From: Lachnospiraceae bacterium
Lineage (GTDB): Bacteria; Bacillota; Clostridia; Lachnospirales; Lachnospiraceae
NCBI GenBank assembly: GCA_014804225.1
Contig: JAAVAF010000021.1
Coordinates: 1-24,622, forward strand
DNA: 24,622 nt
Reading direction: 5' to 3'
Below are positions 1 through 8,429 of this stretch, one piece after another (position 1 is the first letter of the stretch; the number at the start of each line of letters is the position of its first letter). The notes beneath the pieces were generated by a model, which was not told where the DNA came from, ran no database searches, and saw only the letters and a list, made by a program, of their open reading frames with translations. A program made the translations under genes and the position numbers.

Positions 1-97
1 CGCGAACAATCATCATATAAAACGCTGCAAACATTGTACAACTCGTAACAATGAGTATGTTCTTGAAAACCGACGGTTTTTTCTTATTGTTTCTCAT
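1..97 (-). CDS. Start of an unidentified membrane protein (partial, runs off the left edge)
   Basis: Only the first 32 codons are in the window. An ATG at 95-97 is preceded by GGAGG with a six-base spacer, an excellent ribosome binding site. The peptide begins MRNNKKKPSVFKN, a short basic cytoplasmic end, and then becomes hydrophobic (ILIVTSCTMFAAFYMMIV), which fits a signal anchor or first membrane segment with positive-inside orientation. The gene starts 51 bases after the glmS stop codon and has no obvious promoter of its own, so it is probably read together with glmS. Secreted or anchored wall enzymes commonly begin this way, but the visible part does not identify a family and no function is assigned. 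Confidence 0.7.
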   Translation of the reverse strand, partial: MRNNKKKPSVFKNILIVTSCTMFAAFYMMIVR

Positions 98-119
98 ATT
101 GATCCTCCATACCTGATGC

Positions 120-138
120 GCCTGCCTTTCGCGCAGGC
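120..138 (-). other. Short hairpin between glmS and the next gene
   Basis: A perfect six-base stem (GCCTGC / GCAGGC) with a seven-base loop lies just after the glmS stop and just before the ribosome binding site of the next gene. No T-tract follows it on the minus strand, so it is a poor intrinsic terminator. It may be an RNA-stability or processing structure, or it may have no function. Confidence 0.3.
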
Positions 139-148
139 ATAACCTTAA

Positions 149-1975
149 TTACTCCACCGTAACCGACTTTGCAAGATTTCTGGGTTTATCCACGTCACAG
201 CCCTTTCCGACTGCCACATAGTAGCCGAAAAGCTGCAGTGGTATAATCGCCAGCGAATTTGCAAAGTACGGATTTGTCCTTGGCAAATAAATGCAGTAAT
301 CTGCCGCTTTCTCGATATCCGTATTTCCCTCATTTGTAACTGCGAGCACAAACGCGCCTCTTGCCTTGACCTCAACCATATTGCTCAAAGTCTTTTGGAA
401 CAGCGTATCCTGTGTGGCAACTGCCGCAACAAGCGTTCCCTCCTCAATCAGCGAAATCGTGCCGTGCTTTAGTTCCCCTGCCGCATATGCCTCCGAATGA
501 ATGTACGAAATCTCCTTCAATTTCAGCGAGCCTTCCATGGAAATCGCGTAATCAATGCCGCGTCCGATAAAGAATACGTCCTTTGCGCCGATGTAACGGT
601 TCGCAAAACGCTGTATTCTCTGCTTGTTTGCAAGGAGCCGCTCAATCTGTCCCGGCAGCCGCTTTAAGTCCTCTATCATTCCTTCAAACGCATCTGCGTC
701 AAGCATTCCTCTTACTTTTGCGAATTTCATCGCAAGCAGATACAGTGCGATTAACTGCGCGCTGTACGCTTTTGTCGTGGCAACCGCGATTTCCGGTCCC
801 GCCCATGTATACATCACGTTATCCGCCTCGCGCGCGATGGAACTTCCCACCACGTTGACGATGCCAAGCACTTTATGACCAAGTTTTTGTGACTGTCTGA
901 GCGCCGCAAGCGTGTCTGCCGTTTCTCCCGACTGGCTGATAACCACGACCATCGTGCCATCCTCAAGAATAGGATCCCTGTATCGAAACTCGCTTGCCAC
1001 GTCCACCTCAACCGGTATCCTCGCAATTCCCTCAATCACATACTTCGCGGTAACACCGACATGATATGCGGAACCGCAAGCCACAATAAAAATTTTTCGG
1101 ATCGCTTTCATCTCCTCATCACTCATGCCGAGTTCCTCTATCACAACATCATTGTCCTTGATTCTGGGCATCAGCGTATCGGTCACGGTCTTTGGCTGCT
1201 CATACATCTCCTTGAGCATGAAATGCTCGTAGCCGCCCTTTTCCGCCGCGTCCGCATCCCAATCAACCGTAACAGGCTCTTTTTCGATTTCCTCCTCGTC
1301 CACCGTATAGAAATGCATATGGTCCGCGCGCAAACGTACAACCTCTTGATTCTCTATAAAATAAACCTTTCTCGTATATTTTAAGATCGCAGGCACGTCA
1401 GATGCAATAAAACATCCGTTCTCATTTTGTCCCACAATCAACGGACTGTCCTTTCTGACCGCAAATACCTGATCGGGCTGCTCCGCAAAAATGATACCGA
1501 GCGCATACGAACCCTGCACGCGGTGCATAACCTTTGTAATTGCCTCAAGCGGATTTCCCTTATAATAATAGTCAATCAGATGCGCAAGTACTTCCGTATC
1601 TGTATCGGACGTGAATTTATATCCCTTCGCAAGCAGCTTTTCCTTGAGCGGCAGATAATTTTCAATGATGCCGTTGTGAACGACTGCAATCGTTTCTTCC
1701 TCATTATAGTGCGGGTGCGCATTGACATCGCTCGGCGCACCGTGGGTCGCCCATCTTGTATGGCCGATCCCTACTGTTCCGGGCATTGTCGCACCGTCAT
1801 GCGTCAGCTCCTCAAGCGCCTTTAAGCGCCCTACCGCCTTTTGAATCTGTATTTTTTCTCCGTCAAAAACAGCCATTCCCGCCGAATCATATCCTCTGTA
1901 CTCTAATTTTGAAAGCCCCTCAAGAATGATGGGAGCTGCCTGTTGTTTACCAATATATCCTACTATTCCACACAT
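149..1975 (-). CDS. glmS: Glutamine--fructose-6-phosphate aminotransferase (isomerizing)
   Basis: GlmS makes glucosamine-6-phosphate from fructose-6-phosphate and glutamine, the entry step to UDP-GlcNAc and hence peptidoglycan and amino-sugar polymers. It is cytoplasmic. The protein begins MCGIVGYIG, placing the N-terminal nucleophile cysteine directly after Met. The class II glutaminase domain (about 1-220, with GHTRWATHG and VVHNGIIENY) is followed by two SIS domains (from about 280, with VISQSGETADT and FFIGRGIDYAISMEGSLKLKE split across the second) and the typical end RNLAKSVTVE. Length (608 aa) is normal. A GTG lies one codon upstream, but the ATG at 1973-1975 is chosen because it places Cys at position 2 and has GGAGG seven bases upstream. 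It starts 18 bases after a glycosyltransferase gene, so it is co-transcribed with the polysaccharide genes. No glmS ribozyme or leader fits in the gap. Confidence 0.97.
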   Translation of the reverse strand: MCGIVGYIGKQQAAPIILEGLSKLEYRGYDSAGMAVFDGEKIQIQKAVGRLKALEELTHDGATMPGTVGIGHTRWATHGAPSDVNAHPHYNEEETIAVVHNGIIENYLPLKEKLLAKGYKFTSDTDTEVLAHLIDYYYKGNPLEAITKVMHRVQGSYALGIIFAEQPDQVFAVRKDSPLIVGQNENGCFIASDVPAILKYTRKVYFIENQEVVRLRADHMHFYTVDEEEIEKEPVTVDWDADAAEKGGYEHFMLKEMYEQPKTVTDTLMPRIKDNDVVIEELGMSDEEMKAIRKIFIVACGSAYHVGVTAKYVIEGIARIPVEVDVASEFRYRDPILEDGTMVVVISQSGETADTLAALRQSQKLGHKVLGIVNVVGSSIAREADNVMYTWAGPEIAVATTKAYSAQLIALYLLAMKFAKVRGMLDADAFEGMIEDLKRLPGQIERLLANKQRIQRFANRYIGAKDVFFIGRGIDYAISMEGSLKLKEISYIHSEAYAAGELKHGTISLIEEGTLVAAVATQDTLFQKTLSNMVEVKARGAFVLAVTNEGNTDIEKAADYCIYLPRTNPYFANSLAIIPLQLFGYYVAVGKGCDVDKPRNLAKSVTVE

Positions 1976-1993
1976 CACGAAACCTCCGCTTCT

Positions 1994-2926
1994 CTATTTC
2001 CAATAATTTTTGTTTGAACTGCACCAACGCACCATGTTCCTCGGCAGGTGCTGATATGCCTTTCCAAACCGATAACCCGCAAGCTTAAAGGCGCTTGACA
2101 CAAAAAGGTATGGTATCAGCTTTTTCTTTTTCGATGTCCAAAGATGTCTAATCGTGTCACCCACAAGCCTCGATCCCTCGCTCTCCGAGGATATCCTCGC
2201 AAACACCTCCGGATGATCGCTCTGCGACACACCTAAATCAAAATTTCTTCGAAACTGCTGCATACAAGTAAAGTTGTGAGAATGAATAACGGCGGCATCC
2301 GCCGCATATGCAATCTTTTTTCCCGCCTTCACCGCATGTCCTGCGTATATCATATCCTCGTTAAAGATCGCTCGCTTTTCAAAGCCGCCAAGCGCATTGT
2401 AAATCCTCCTATCATATGCCGCACATACATTCGAGCAAAAAAAGGTCTTAATCCCAAGCTGCTCGATATCCTGAGCTGATTTGATACAGGAAGTATCCGG
2501 ATAATTAAATTTCCTCGTAAATTGTTCAATCTCACGACAGTCAGGACGCGCAAGCTGCCTTGCGTACGCTACCGCGATATCCTCCTCCTTCATTAGCGCT
2601 TTTACAAGCGCCTCTATTACTTGTTCATTTGCCGGCACCGCATCATGCGTCATGCACACGAAAATATCTGCGTTTGAGTATTTTACGGCTTTTCTGCGTG
2701 TTCCCGCATGGTCAAACTCACGCGCGGAAAGGTGGTGTACTTCAATATTGCGAAAACGCTCCAGAAATCTTGCACCGTGAAGCAGCCGCTCAAAGTATTT
2801 CTCCTCTGTATTCATTATTATAATTTTATTAATCGGATATGTCTGCGACTCCAAACGCTCAATAATGTCAAACAGCTCGCTTGTCGGTTTGTAAGTCGGC
2901 AGTATTATGTCAACACTGTACTGCAT
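1994..2926 (-). CDS. GT2-family glycosyltransferase, rhamnosyltransferase-like
   Basis: A GT-A fold glycosyltransferase of about 310 residues. It opens with the typical nucleotide-binding strand (VDIILPTYKPTSELFDIIE), carries a metal-binding-like motif in FVCMTHDAVPAN and an acidic motif in GGFEKRAIFNEDMIYAGHA. These resemble rhamnosyltransferases of the RfbF/WsaF type, so transfer of rhamnose from dTDP-rhamnose is the likeliest role; donor and linkage cannot be read from sequence. The start is placed at the ATG at 2924-2926, not the in-frame upstream codon at 2962, because AGGAG sits five bases before it and the first beta strand follows at once. It is separated from the LCP gene by a terminator-like hairpin and runs into glmS with an 18-base gap. 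It has no C-terminal membrane helix and is probably cytoplasmic or peripheral. Confidence 0.88.
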   Translation of the reverse strand: MQYSVDIILPTYKPTSELFDIIERLESQTYPINKIIIMNTEEKYFERLLHGARFLERFRNIEVHHLSAREFDHAGTRRKAVKYSNADIFVCMTHDAVPANEQVIEALVKALMKEEDIAVAYARQLARPDCREIEQFTRKFNYPDTSCIKSAQDIEQLGIKTFFCSNVCAAYDRRIYNALGGFEKRAIFNEDMIYAGHAVKAGKKIAYAADAAVIHSHNFTCMQQFRRNFDLGVSQSDHPEVFARISSESEGSRLVGDTIRHLWTSKKKKLIPYLFVSSAFKLAGYRFGKAYQHLPRNMVRWCSSNKNYWK

Positions 2927-2971
2927 GATGTCTCCTAAAACAATTATTACGCTACTATTCATAATATGCCT

Positions 2972-2996
2972 AAAAGGGGGCCTGTGTGGTCCCCTT
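2972..2996 (-). terminator. Intrinsic terminator after the LCP gene
   Basis: On the minus strand the stem AAGGGGACC pairs with GGCCCCCTT around a five-base loop, with one internal mismatch, and is followed by TTTT. It begins 12 bases after the LCP stop codon. Read-through is likely because no clear promoter separates it from the next glycosyltransferase gene. Confidence 0.7.
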
Positions 2997-3007
2997 ATTG
3001 GCTCCTT

Positions 3008-4312
3008 TTATTCTCCATTATAACTGATTCCCGTATCCGATGCAATTTTTTTACTGCACTTCTTAACCGTATCCGAGGGCTCATAATTCTCCTCATCAAA
3101 CAAGAACTCATGTAAGAGCGATACGTTTTTCTCTAAATCCACCGGCACTACCACGCTGGCGCTTCCAACACGACCGTTTGGTACAATATGATCCTCAAAC
3201 GGGAAACCGGTAGTTTCTCCAATATCATAACTTGCAATGTCCTTTAACAAGTCCAAAATTTCGGAAAGAGAAAGTGAAGTCATCACTTTCGGGAACACAG
3301 CGTCCGCGATTTTATTCAGGGTAGCAGGATTTAATGTCATTGCTTTCTTTGCCACCTTTGTAAGCACCGTCCGCTGCCTTGACGCACGCTCAAGGTCACT
3401 TCCTACATAACGTACACGCGCGTAAGCCGTCGCCTGAAGTCCATTTAAGGTCTGAACCCCCGCCTTCGTAACCGGTATATATTCCACCCCTTCCACAGCG
3501 GTGTAATTCGGCTCTCCATTTGCATTCAATTCACCAGTTGGACGCCCTACCATACTAATCTGATAACTGTTAATATGCTGAATTTCCGCCTGCTTTACAT
3601 CAATCTCGATACCGCCTACCGCATCAATCACATCAATCAGCCCCTCAAAACCGATTGTCGCAAAATCCTCAATATTTAAGTCCAGATTCATATTTAACAT
3701 TGCAATTGCCTGTTTATATCCGCCTCTTGCGTAGGCAGCATTTGCCTTATTGTAACTGTCGGTACTTAAATTCAGCCATGTATCACGGTATACCGATACA
3801 AGCTTTACCTCTTTCGTATCCAGATTAATCGATGCAATCATAATGGTATCTGTTCGCGTGCTTGTGTCAAGCTGCCCCTCTCGGGAATCAACGCCAAACA
3901 GCGCAATATTGCGATATCCCTTCAGCGCTTCGCTCTCCATAATGCCCTCATCAATTGCAAGCTCTTCTTTTTTCTCCTCGTCCGTTATCTGTACATGCTG
4001 AATTTTGTTTGCCTTTGACATTGCCCAGCAGACACCCACAAGAATACAGATAACCAGAAGCTCCACTACAAAGAGCGCAATCTTCCATTTCTTTTTCTTT
4101 GCCTTTTTCTTGGGTCTTGCCTTCGGCGCTGCCGTCGGTCTCTTCGGCGCGTTTAAGGGACGCTGCTGTCCCCTTGGTCCGGGCTGTCCACTTGGACGGC
4201 GCTGCCCATTTACGGAACGCTTTTGGCCTTGCGGTCTTTGCTGTTGTCCGCCGCTCGGACGCCTTACCCCCTGTTTTCTATTCTTTTGATTGTTGTCATT
4301 ATAATCCTGCAT
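3008..4312 (-). CDS. LytR-CpsA-Psr (LCP) family cell-wall polymer ligase
   Basis: LCP enzymes move polyprenyl-diphosphate-linked glycopolymers onto peptidoglycan outside the membrane. The 434-residue protein has a long cytoplasmic tail (1-75) rich in Gln, Arg, Pro, Gly and Lys, ending in a KKKAKKKK run. One membrane helix follows (about 78-98, IALFVVELLVICILVGVCWAM), then the LCP domain (about 130-400). Family hallmarks are visible: IALFGVDSREG, RTDTIMIASIN with the conserved Arg and Asp residues, VSVYRDTWL, and ARVRYVGSDLERASRQR, which holds the catalytic arginines. The start ATG at 4310-4312 has only a weak AGG ribosome binding site. It lies 61 bases after the initiating phosphotransferase gene and ends in a terminator. 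Its context suggests it attaches the product of this locus to the wall. The unusually basic tail could bind lipid head groups or recruit partners (inference). Confidence 0.93.
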   Translation of the reverse strand: MQDYNDNNQKNRKQGVRRPSGGQQQRPQGQKRSVNGQRRPSGQPGPRGQQRPLNAPKRPTAAPKARPKKKAKKKKWKIALFVVELLVICILVGVCWAMSKANKIQHVQITDEEKKEELAIDEGIMESEALKGYRNIALFGVDSREGQLDTSTRTDTIMIASINLDTKEVKLVSVYRDTWLNLSTDSYNKANAAYARGGYKQAIAMLNMNLDLNIEDFATIGFEGLIDVIDAVGGIEIDVKQAEIQHINSYQISMVGRPTGELNANGEPNYTAVEGVEYIPVTKAGVQTLNGLQATAYARVRYVGSDLERASRQRTVLTKVAKKAMTLNPATLNKIADAVFPKVMTSLSLSEILDLLKDIASYDIGETTGFPFEDHIVPNGRVGSASVVVPVDLEKNVSLLHEFLFDEENYEPSDTVKKCSKKIASDTGISYNGE

Positions 4313-4373
4313 ATTAATTACCTATGTCCCTTTCGCAGCTTTTCATTCCTCTTCCGCTTTCCCATTCCAACAC

Positions 4374-5783
4374 TCAGTACGCGTTTTTATTGACAAAGCC
4401 CTTAAAAAAGGTAAGAAATAATATTTTTAAATCAAATGCTATTGACCAGTTTTCGATATAATATAAATCATACTCAACACGTTTTCTAATCGATGTATCG
4501 CCCCTATAGCCGTTTACCTGTGCCCACCCCGTAATTCCGGGGCGCACCTGATGCTTAATCATGTATCTTGGGATTTCCTCCTTAAACTTTTCAACAAAAA
4601 GAGGTCTTTCGGGACGCGGTCCAATGAGACTCATATCCCCCTTCAAAACATTAAATAACTGTGGCAGCTCATCAACACTTGTCCGTCTTAAAATTTTTCC
4701 AACCCTTGTCACCCGTGGGTCATTCTTCTTTGTCCAGCCCTTCTTTTCGTCCTCTTCAGGCTGCAGCTCCATACTTCTGAATTTATACATTTGAAAAGGC
4801 CTGTTGTGAAGCCCCACTCGCTCCTGTTTAAAAATCAACGGTCCCTTACTTGTCAGCTTTACTCCCAGCGCTGCCAAAAGCATAATCGGCGAAAACAATA
4901 TAATCGCCACTGACGCGCCAACAATATCCATCAAGCGCTTTATCGCACGATTTAAAAGATGCGTAAGCGGCACATGTCTGATATTGACCACTGCAAGTCC
5001 GTCCAAATCTTCTAAATATGGACGACTTGGAATTACACTATTGTAGTCAGGAATGAACTTCGTGTGAACACCCGACTTTTCACAAATATTTACAATTGAC
5101 TCAAGTAAATCATAATCCGACAGGGAGAGTGTGATGCCAATTTCATCAAACGTTCCCTCCTCAAGCACCTCGCTCAGCATTTCAATACCGCCGATGACCT
5201 TTACACCTTTATAAACAGCGCCCACCGGCACGCGGTCGTCTAAAATACCGTATACCTCGTATCCCCATTCCTGATTGGACGTAATCTTGTTGATGTATTC
5301 CTCCGCTGCTCTCGAGTATCCCACCAAAAGCATGTGCTTTAAATTATAGCCTTTTCTTCGCACAAACCGCAGTACATGCCGCACACCTTTTCGCATAAAG
5401 GCTTCCGCGATAATATTAAAGCCGTAGAAGATACCTACCATGCCTCGTGAGAAATCCGGTATATTTATCGCAAAAAGCACCACCATGACAGCCAAAAGCC
5501 CCACCGTGTTTGCTTTGATGATATTAAATATTTCGTACGCCGTCCTTGAAGTGCGTTTGGACGAGTACATATCAAATGCGTTATATAAAATCAAATAGCC
5601 GGGTACAATCGCTATAAATGCAGCCAGATAAATCTCAATCGGGAGAATACCCGCTTCGGGGCTGTTCTCCTTGACATAAACGTTAATCCAAAAAAACCAT
5701 GACAACCAATAAGTGGCTGCTACAACCAGCGCATCAAGCAGTACCAACAGTCTGTTGAAATATTTCTGATTATCTCTTATCAA
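4374..5783 (-). CDS. Polyprenyl-phosphate sugar phosphotransferase initiating the repeat unit (WbaP/CpsE-like)
   Basis: This enzyme class transfers a sugar-1-phosphate from a UDP-sugar to undecaprenyl phosphate, the first step of repeat assembly. The 469-residue protein has four N-terminal membrane segments (about 12-35, 50-70, 92-108, 114-130), a Rossmann-like CoA-binding domain (about 150-250, MLLVGYSRAAEEYI), a membrane-re-entrant helix (about 284-307) and the C-terminal bacterial sugar transferase domain (GPLIFKQERVG, YKFRSM, RRTSVDELPQLFNVLKGDMS with the catalytic Asp-Glu at 371-372, GPRPERP, RPGITGWAQVNG). The start is a UUG at 5781-5783: the preceding in-frame codon is a stop, no in-frame ATG lies near, and MIRDNQKYFNRL is the expected family start. 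It follows a promoter and three palindromic repeats. Glc, Gal or GalNAc specificity cannot be told. Confidence 0.93.
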   Translation of the reverse strand: MIRDNQKYFNRLLVLLDALVVAATYWLSWFFWINVYVKENSPEAGILPIEIYLAAFIAIVPGYLILYNAFDMYSSKRTSRTAYEIFNIIKANTVGLLAVMVVLFAINIPDFSRGMVGIFYGFNIIAEAFMRKGVRHVLRFVRRKGYNLKHMLLVGYSRAAEEYINKITSNQEWGYEVYGILDDRVPVGAVYKGVKVIGGIEMLSEVLEEGTFDEIGITLSLSDYDLLESIVNICEKSGVHTKFIPDYNSVIPSRPYLEDLDGLAVVNIRHVPLTHLLNRAIKRLMDIVGASVAIILFSPIMLLAALGVKLTSKGPLIFKQERVGLHNRPFQMYKFRSMELQPEEDEKKGWTKKNDPRVTRVGKILRRTSVDELPQLFNVLKGDMSLIGPRPERPLFVEKFKEEIPRYMIKHQVRPGITGWAQVNGYRGDTSIRKRVEYDLYYIENWSIAFDLKILFLTFFKGFVNKNAY

Positions 5784-5804
5784 TCATCTCACCCTAACTC
5801 CCCG

Positions 5805-5851
5805 CCTGTTTTAACAGGCTGCTGTCTTAATAGGCTTCCTGTCTTGACAGG
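5805..5851 (-). repeat. Three palindromic repeats in the leader of the initiating transferase gene
   Basis: Three related 14-base units occupy 5805-5818, 5821-5834 and 5838-5851. On the minus strand they read CCTGTCAAGACAGG, CCTATTAAGACAGC and CCTGTTAAAACAGG. The outer two are dyad symmetric (CCTGTC/GACAGG and CCTGTT/AACAGG), and starts are spaced 16 and 17 bases. They lie between the promoter and the UUG start, within the presumed 5' leader. They could be operator sites or RNA hairpins; a protein or RNA ligand is not known. Confidence 0.6.
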
Positions 5852-5930
5852 TACTTCCTTTACAGACATTTCAATCAGGATATTCCCCTTGGCGCTTTGT
5901 AAATTTCACGCTTTATGGTACGCCCCTACT

Positions 5931-5959
5931 ATTTTACATGATTCGCGCAAAAAGTACAA
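5931..5959 (-). promoter_or_regulatory. Sigma-A-type promoter for the left-hand operon
   Basis: On the minus strand TTGTAC (5954-5959) is followed after exactly 17 bases by TAAAAT (5931-5936). This lies in the longest intergenic stretch of the window (5784-5981, 198 bp) and predicts a transcript beginning around 5920-5925. That gives a leader of about 140 bases before the phosphotransferase gene. The rest of the gap is AT-rich with no other gene. Confidence 0.65.
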
Positions 5960-5981
5960 TATTTTTATCAAAAATTGTCTA

Positions 5982-6974
5982 TTACCTTATAAACAGTCGT
6001 AACAAATTCCCCCAAAGCTCCAATTGAATCTTGATATAATTTCCCATGTTTCTCACACGAAATTTCTGCTTATGCGATTTTCCTTCTAAGCTTCGGGAAA
6101 GTTTTACCCCGTTTACAAGCCCTGCAATATATTCCTTTCCAAATCCTTTTTTGGCAAAAAACAATGTTTTTACCAAAAATCCCACGGCAAGAAACGGAAG
6201 ATTGATGAGTATTTGTAACAGCGGCATATTTTTATATATCAGATAAATGCTATTTCTTGAAGCAAGCTTTGTCTTAAATTCGTTATATCGAGAACCGCTT
6301 GTCGCGCTGCCTGCATGATATACAACTGCATTGGGCGCAAATTGATTTTGATAGCCGCAAATCCTTGCACGGTAGCCAATATCAATATCCTCAAAATAGG
6401 CAAAATGTTCTTTGTCAAAAAGTCCTACCTGCTCGGGAGATAAAAGGGCTCTTCTGTATATTGCAGCGCCCGCACACGCCGCAAAGATGTTACAATTTTT
6501 TTGATAGAGCGCAGGATCCTTTCCTTTTCCTCTTGCAAATGCCCAGCCCAAAGCGCAGTAGAAATCGCCGGCATCGTCCGTCTTACTCTTATCGTAGAGC
6601 GAAACCATTTTTGCGGACACGGAAAATATTTTTTTTTCCTGATCCGATTCAAGTACACGCTCGAGCTCTCGAACAAATGTTTTTTCAACTTTCGTATCAT
6701 TGTTTAACAATATCACATAAGGGGTATCGCTTGCTTCAATTCCTTGATTAACAGCCACGCTAAAGCCTGTGTTTTCGCTATTTCGAATCAGGCGCACCTG
6801 CGGAAACTTCTGTTCGATAAGTGCTACACTCCCATCATTTGAAGCGTTATCGACAACGATGACCGCTACATCTGTTGTCGTACCTGTGTATATACTTTCC
6901 AGACATTGTTCTATATAGTTTATCCCGTTATAGTTTGGTATCACGATTGTCGATTTTGCCATATTGATAACCAT
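5982..6974 (-). CDS. GT2-family glycosyltransferase, rhamnosyltransferase-like
   Basis: A single-module GT-A glycosyltransferase of about 330 residues. It shows STIVIPNYNGINYIEQCLESI, VIVVDNASNDGS, the metal-binding site ILLNNDTKVE, and the second acidic motif FAYFEDIDIGYRARICG. This arrangement is typical of dTDP-rhamnose:glycan rhamnosyltransferases, fitting the rml genes in the window, though the donor is inferred. A hydrophobic stretch (about 253-272) near the C-terminus may associate with the membrane. Two in-frame ATGs (6972-6974 and 6960-6962) follow the AGAGG site. The first is very close (three bases) and the second rather far, so the true N-terminus is either MVINMAKST or MAKST. It starts about 21 bases after the stop of the broken glycosyltransferase gene and ends before the promoter of the next operon. 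Confidence 0.9.
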   Translation of the reverse strand: MVINMAKSTIVIPNYNGINYIEQCLESIYTGTTTDVAVIVVDNASNDGSVALIEQKFPQVRLIRNSENTGFSVAVNQGIEASDTPYVILLNNDTKVEKTFVRELERVLESDQEKKIFSVSAKMVSLYDKSKTDDAGDFYCALGWAFARGKGKDPALYQKNCNIFAACAGAAIYRRALLSPEQVGLFDKEHFAYFEDIDIGYRARICGYQNQFAPNAVVYHAGSATSGSRYNEFKTKLASRNSIYLIYKNMPLLQILINLPFLAVGFLVKTLFFAKKGFGKEYIAGLVNGVKLSRSLEGKSHKQKFRVRNMGNYIKIQLELWGNLLRLFIR

Positions 6975-6995
6975 GTTCCTCTCAAGGGCGCTTTC

Positions 6996-8360
6996 TCATT
7001 TTCTGACACATACCGGATCCAAAAGCAGTCTGCCTCCCGCTTTTTTCAGCTGTGCGCCAAGTCTTTTATTAAGCCTTTCCAGTTCACGCCCATTTCCCGT
7101 TTTTTCCAAATCCTTTATCCACTGCGGCAGCTCTTTTTTCGTATCTGTCACAAGCGTTGACTCATAAGAATGACCTGTCACTTTTTCATAAATCGACTGG
7201 TATTCTTTGTTGACTTCAAGATTTCTAATGTCCAGCGCATCAATGTTTTGATACAAATCCATACGGTTCATATAGCCCGCATAAACCAGTGGCTGTCCGC
7301 GGTATATTCCACTTGCAATCTTTCCGTATTTTGCCACATAACCGCCCACCGCCGCCAAATCAGGTCTATGCGTGAGCACATTGTTTCGGTATTCGATTCG
7401 GTAAAAGCCCAGATGCTTGTTGTGGCGTACCTCGCCTTTCCATCCCATTCGGTCCACAAAATCGATTAACGCCTTTTTTCCCGCCTCGTAAGCGTACATC
7501 TTGCTCTGTGGATTATCCGCAGTGGAATTCTCATGACAACGCCAGTGATAAAGCACTTTAGGCACATGGACTATTTTCTCTTCCATGCGCACTGCATTTG
7601 CGTTCTCCTTTTCCCGCAGCAAAAGGGTACTAACAATGCGCAGCACCAGATCATAATCCTGTGAACCGTCGTATTCCCTTCTGATGCTTAATTTTTTCAA
7701 AATCTGCGTTTCTACCACAGTAAAATGGCAGATATAATTATTCGTCAAAATCAAATCAAGGTTAAAATCCAGCTTAAAATGCGGGTCATAAAAACTTGTC
7801 CCCGCCGAATCACATTTATCCTCATCGGAATAGACAAGAATTGGTTTCTCGTCGTTCTTTTTCCCCTTGATTGCATACGCCATCTCATAGAGCGCATCGG
7901 GTGTCAGCATATCATCATGGTCCAAAAGCCCACAATACTCCCCCCGCGCAAGCTCGATTGCTTTGTTTGTATTCTACGCGATGCCGCCGTTTTCCCCAAG
8001 CCGTTCGTAACGAATTCGTGTATCATTATAAGCCGCAGCGGCTTCCTTTACAACATCACTTTTACTGCCATCCGCAATAATCAGCTCCCAGTTTTCATAC
8101 GTCTGTTCCAGGCAGCTGTCAATGAGCGCCTTTAAATAGACTGCCTGTGTTTCAAACGCGGGCACTAAAATCGAAAACTGAAGGTCTGTTATACTCTGAT
8201 CGTTTTTTTGCCGCGCAAGCTCGTCCTGATCGGGCTTACGATAGGTGTAATCTTTATGGTAATTTGCCGTCATACGCTCCCACGCCGCAAAAAACGCTTC
8301 ACCGTATCCGTTTTTTCTGCTGTAGTTGATTGTCTTTTTTATATTTTGCGCTAAACTCAT
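6996..8360 (-). pseudogene. GT2-family glycosyltransferase gene interrupted by an in-frame TAG stop
   Basis: Two open segments, 8360-7977 and 7973-6996, lie in the same frame and are separated by one TAG codon at 7974-7976. Together they give a coherent 454-residue protein. The first segment carries FSILVPAFETQAVYLKALI and ENWELIIADGS. The second carries the catalytic DHDD, IVYSDEDKCD, SQDYDLVLR and a long C-terminal tail. The interrupted site reads NGGIA, stop, NTNKAIELARGEY; the paralogue at 10977-12956 has NEGISGNTNRCYEMATGEY there. A Glu codon GAG changed to TAG is a simple explanation. The 128-residue product of the first segment lacks the catalytic aspartates, so it should be inactive. 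TAG is also the normal stop for the genes ending at 1994 and 13026, so general recoding is unlikely. Recent nonsense mutation or a sequencing error are the main alternatives. Confidence 0.85.
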
Positions 8361-8400
8361 CTATTAAATACCTCTATGCTTTCAATTACATCAGTTTCCT

Positions 8401-8429
8401 AAAAGAACGCCCGCTCTTGGCGTTCTTTT
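8401..8429 (-). terminator. Strong hairpin terminator after gtrA
   Basis: An 11-base perfect stem, AAAAGAACGCC paired with GGCGTTCTTTT around a seven-base loop, lies between gtrA and the broken glycosyltransferase gene. The GC-rich core flanked by A and T runs makes it able to act in both directions. It leaves only about 40 bases for a promoter before the next ATG, and none is evident there. Confidence 0.8.

Noticed and set aside
7974..7976. TAG as a reassigned sense codon (suppression or pyrrolysine-like)
   Set aside because: TAG serves as the ordinary stop of at least two intact genes in the window (ends at 1994 and 13026) and there is no downstream structure or special tRNA to support recoding.
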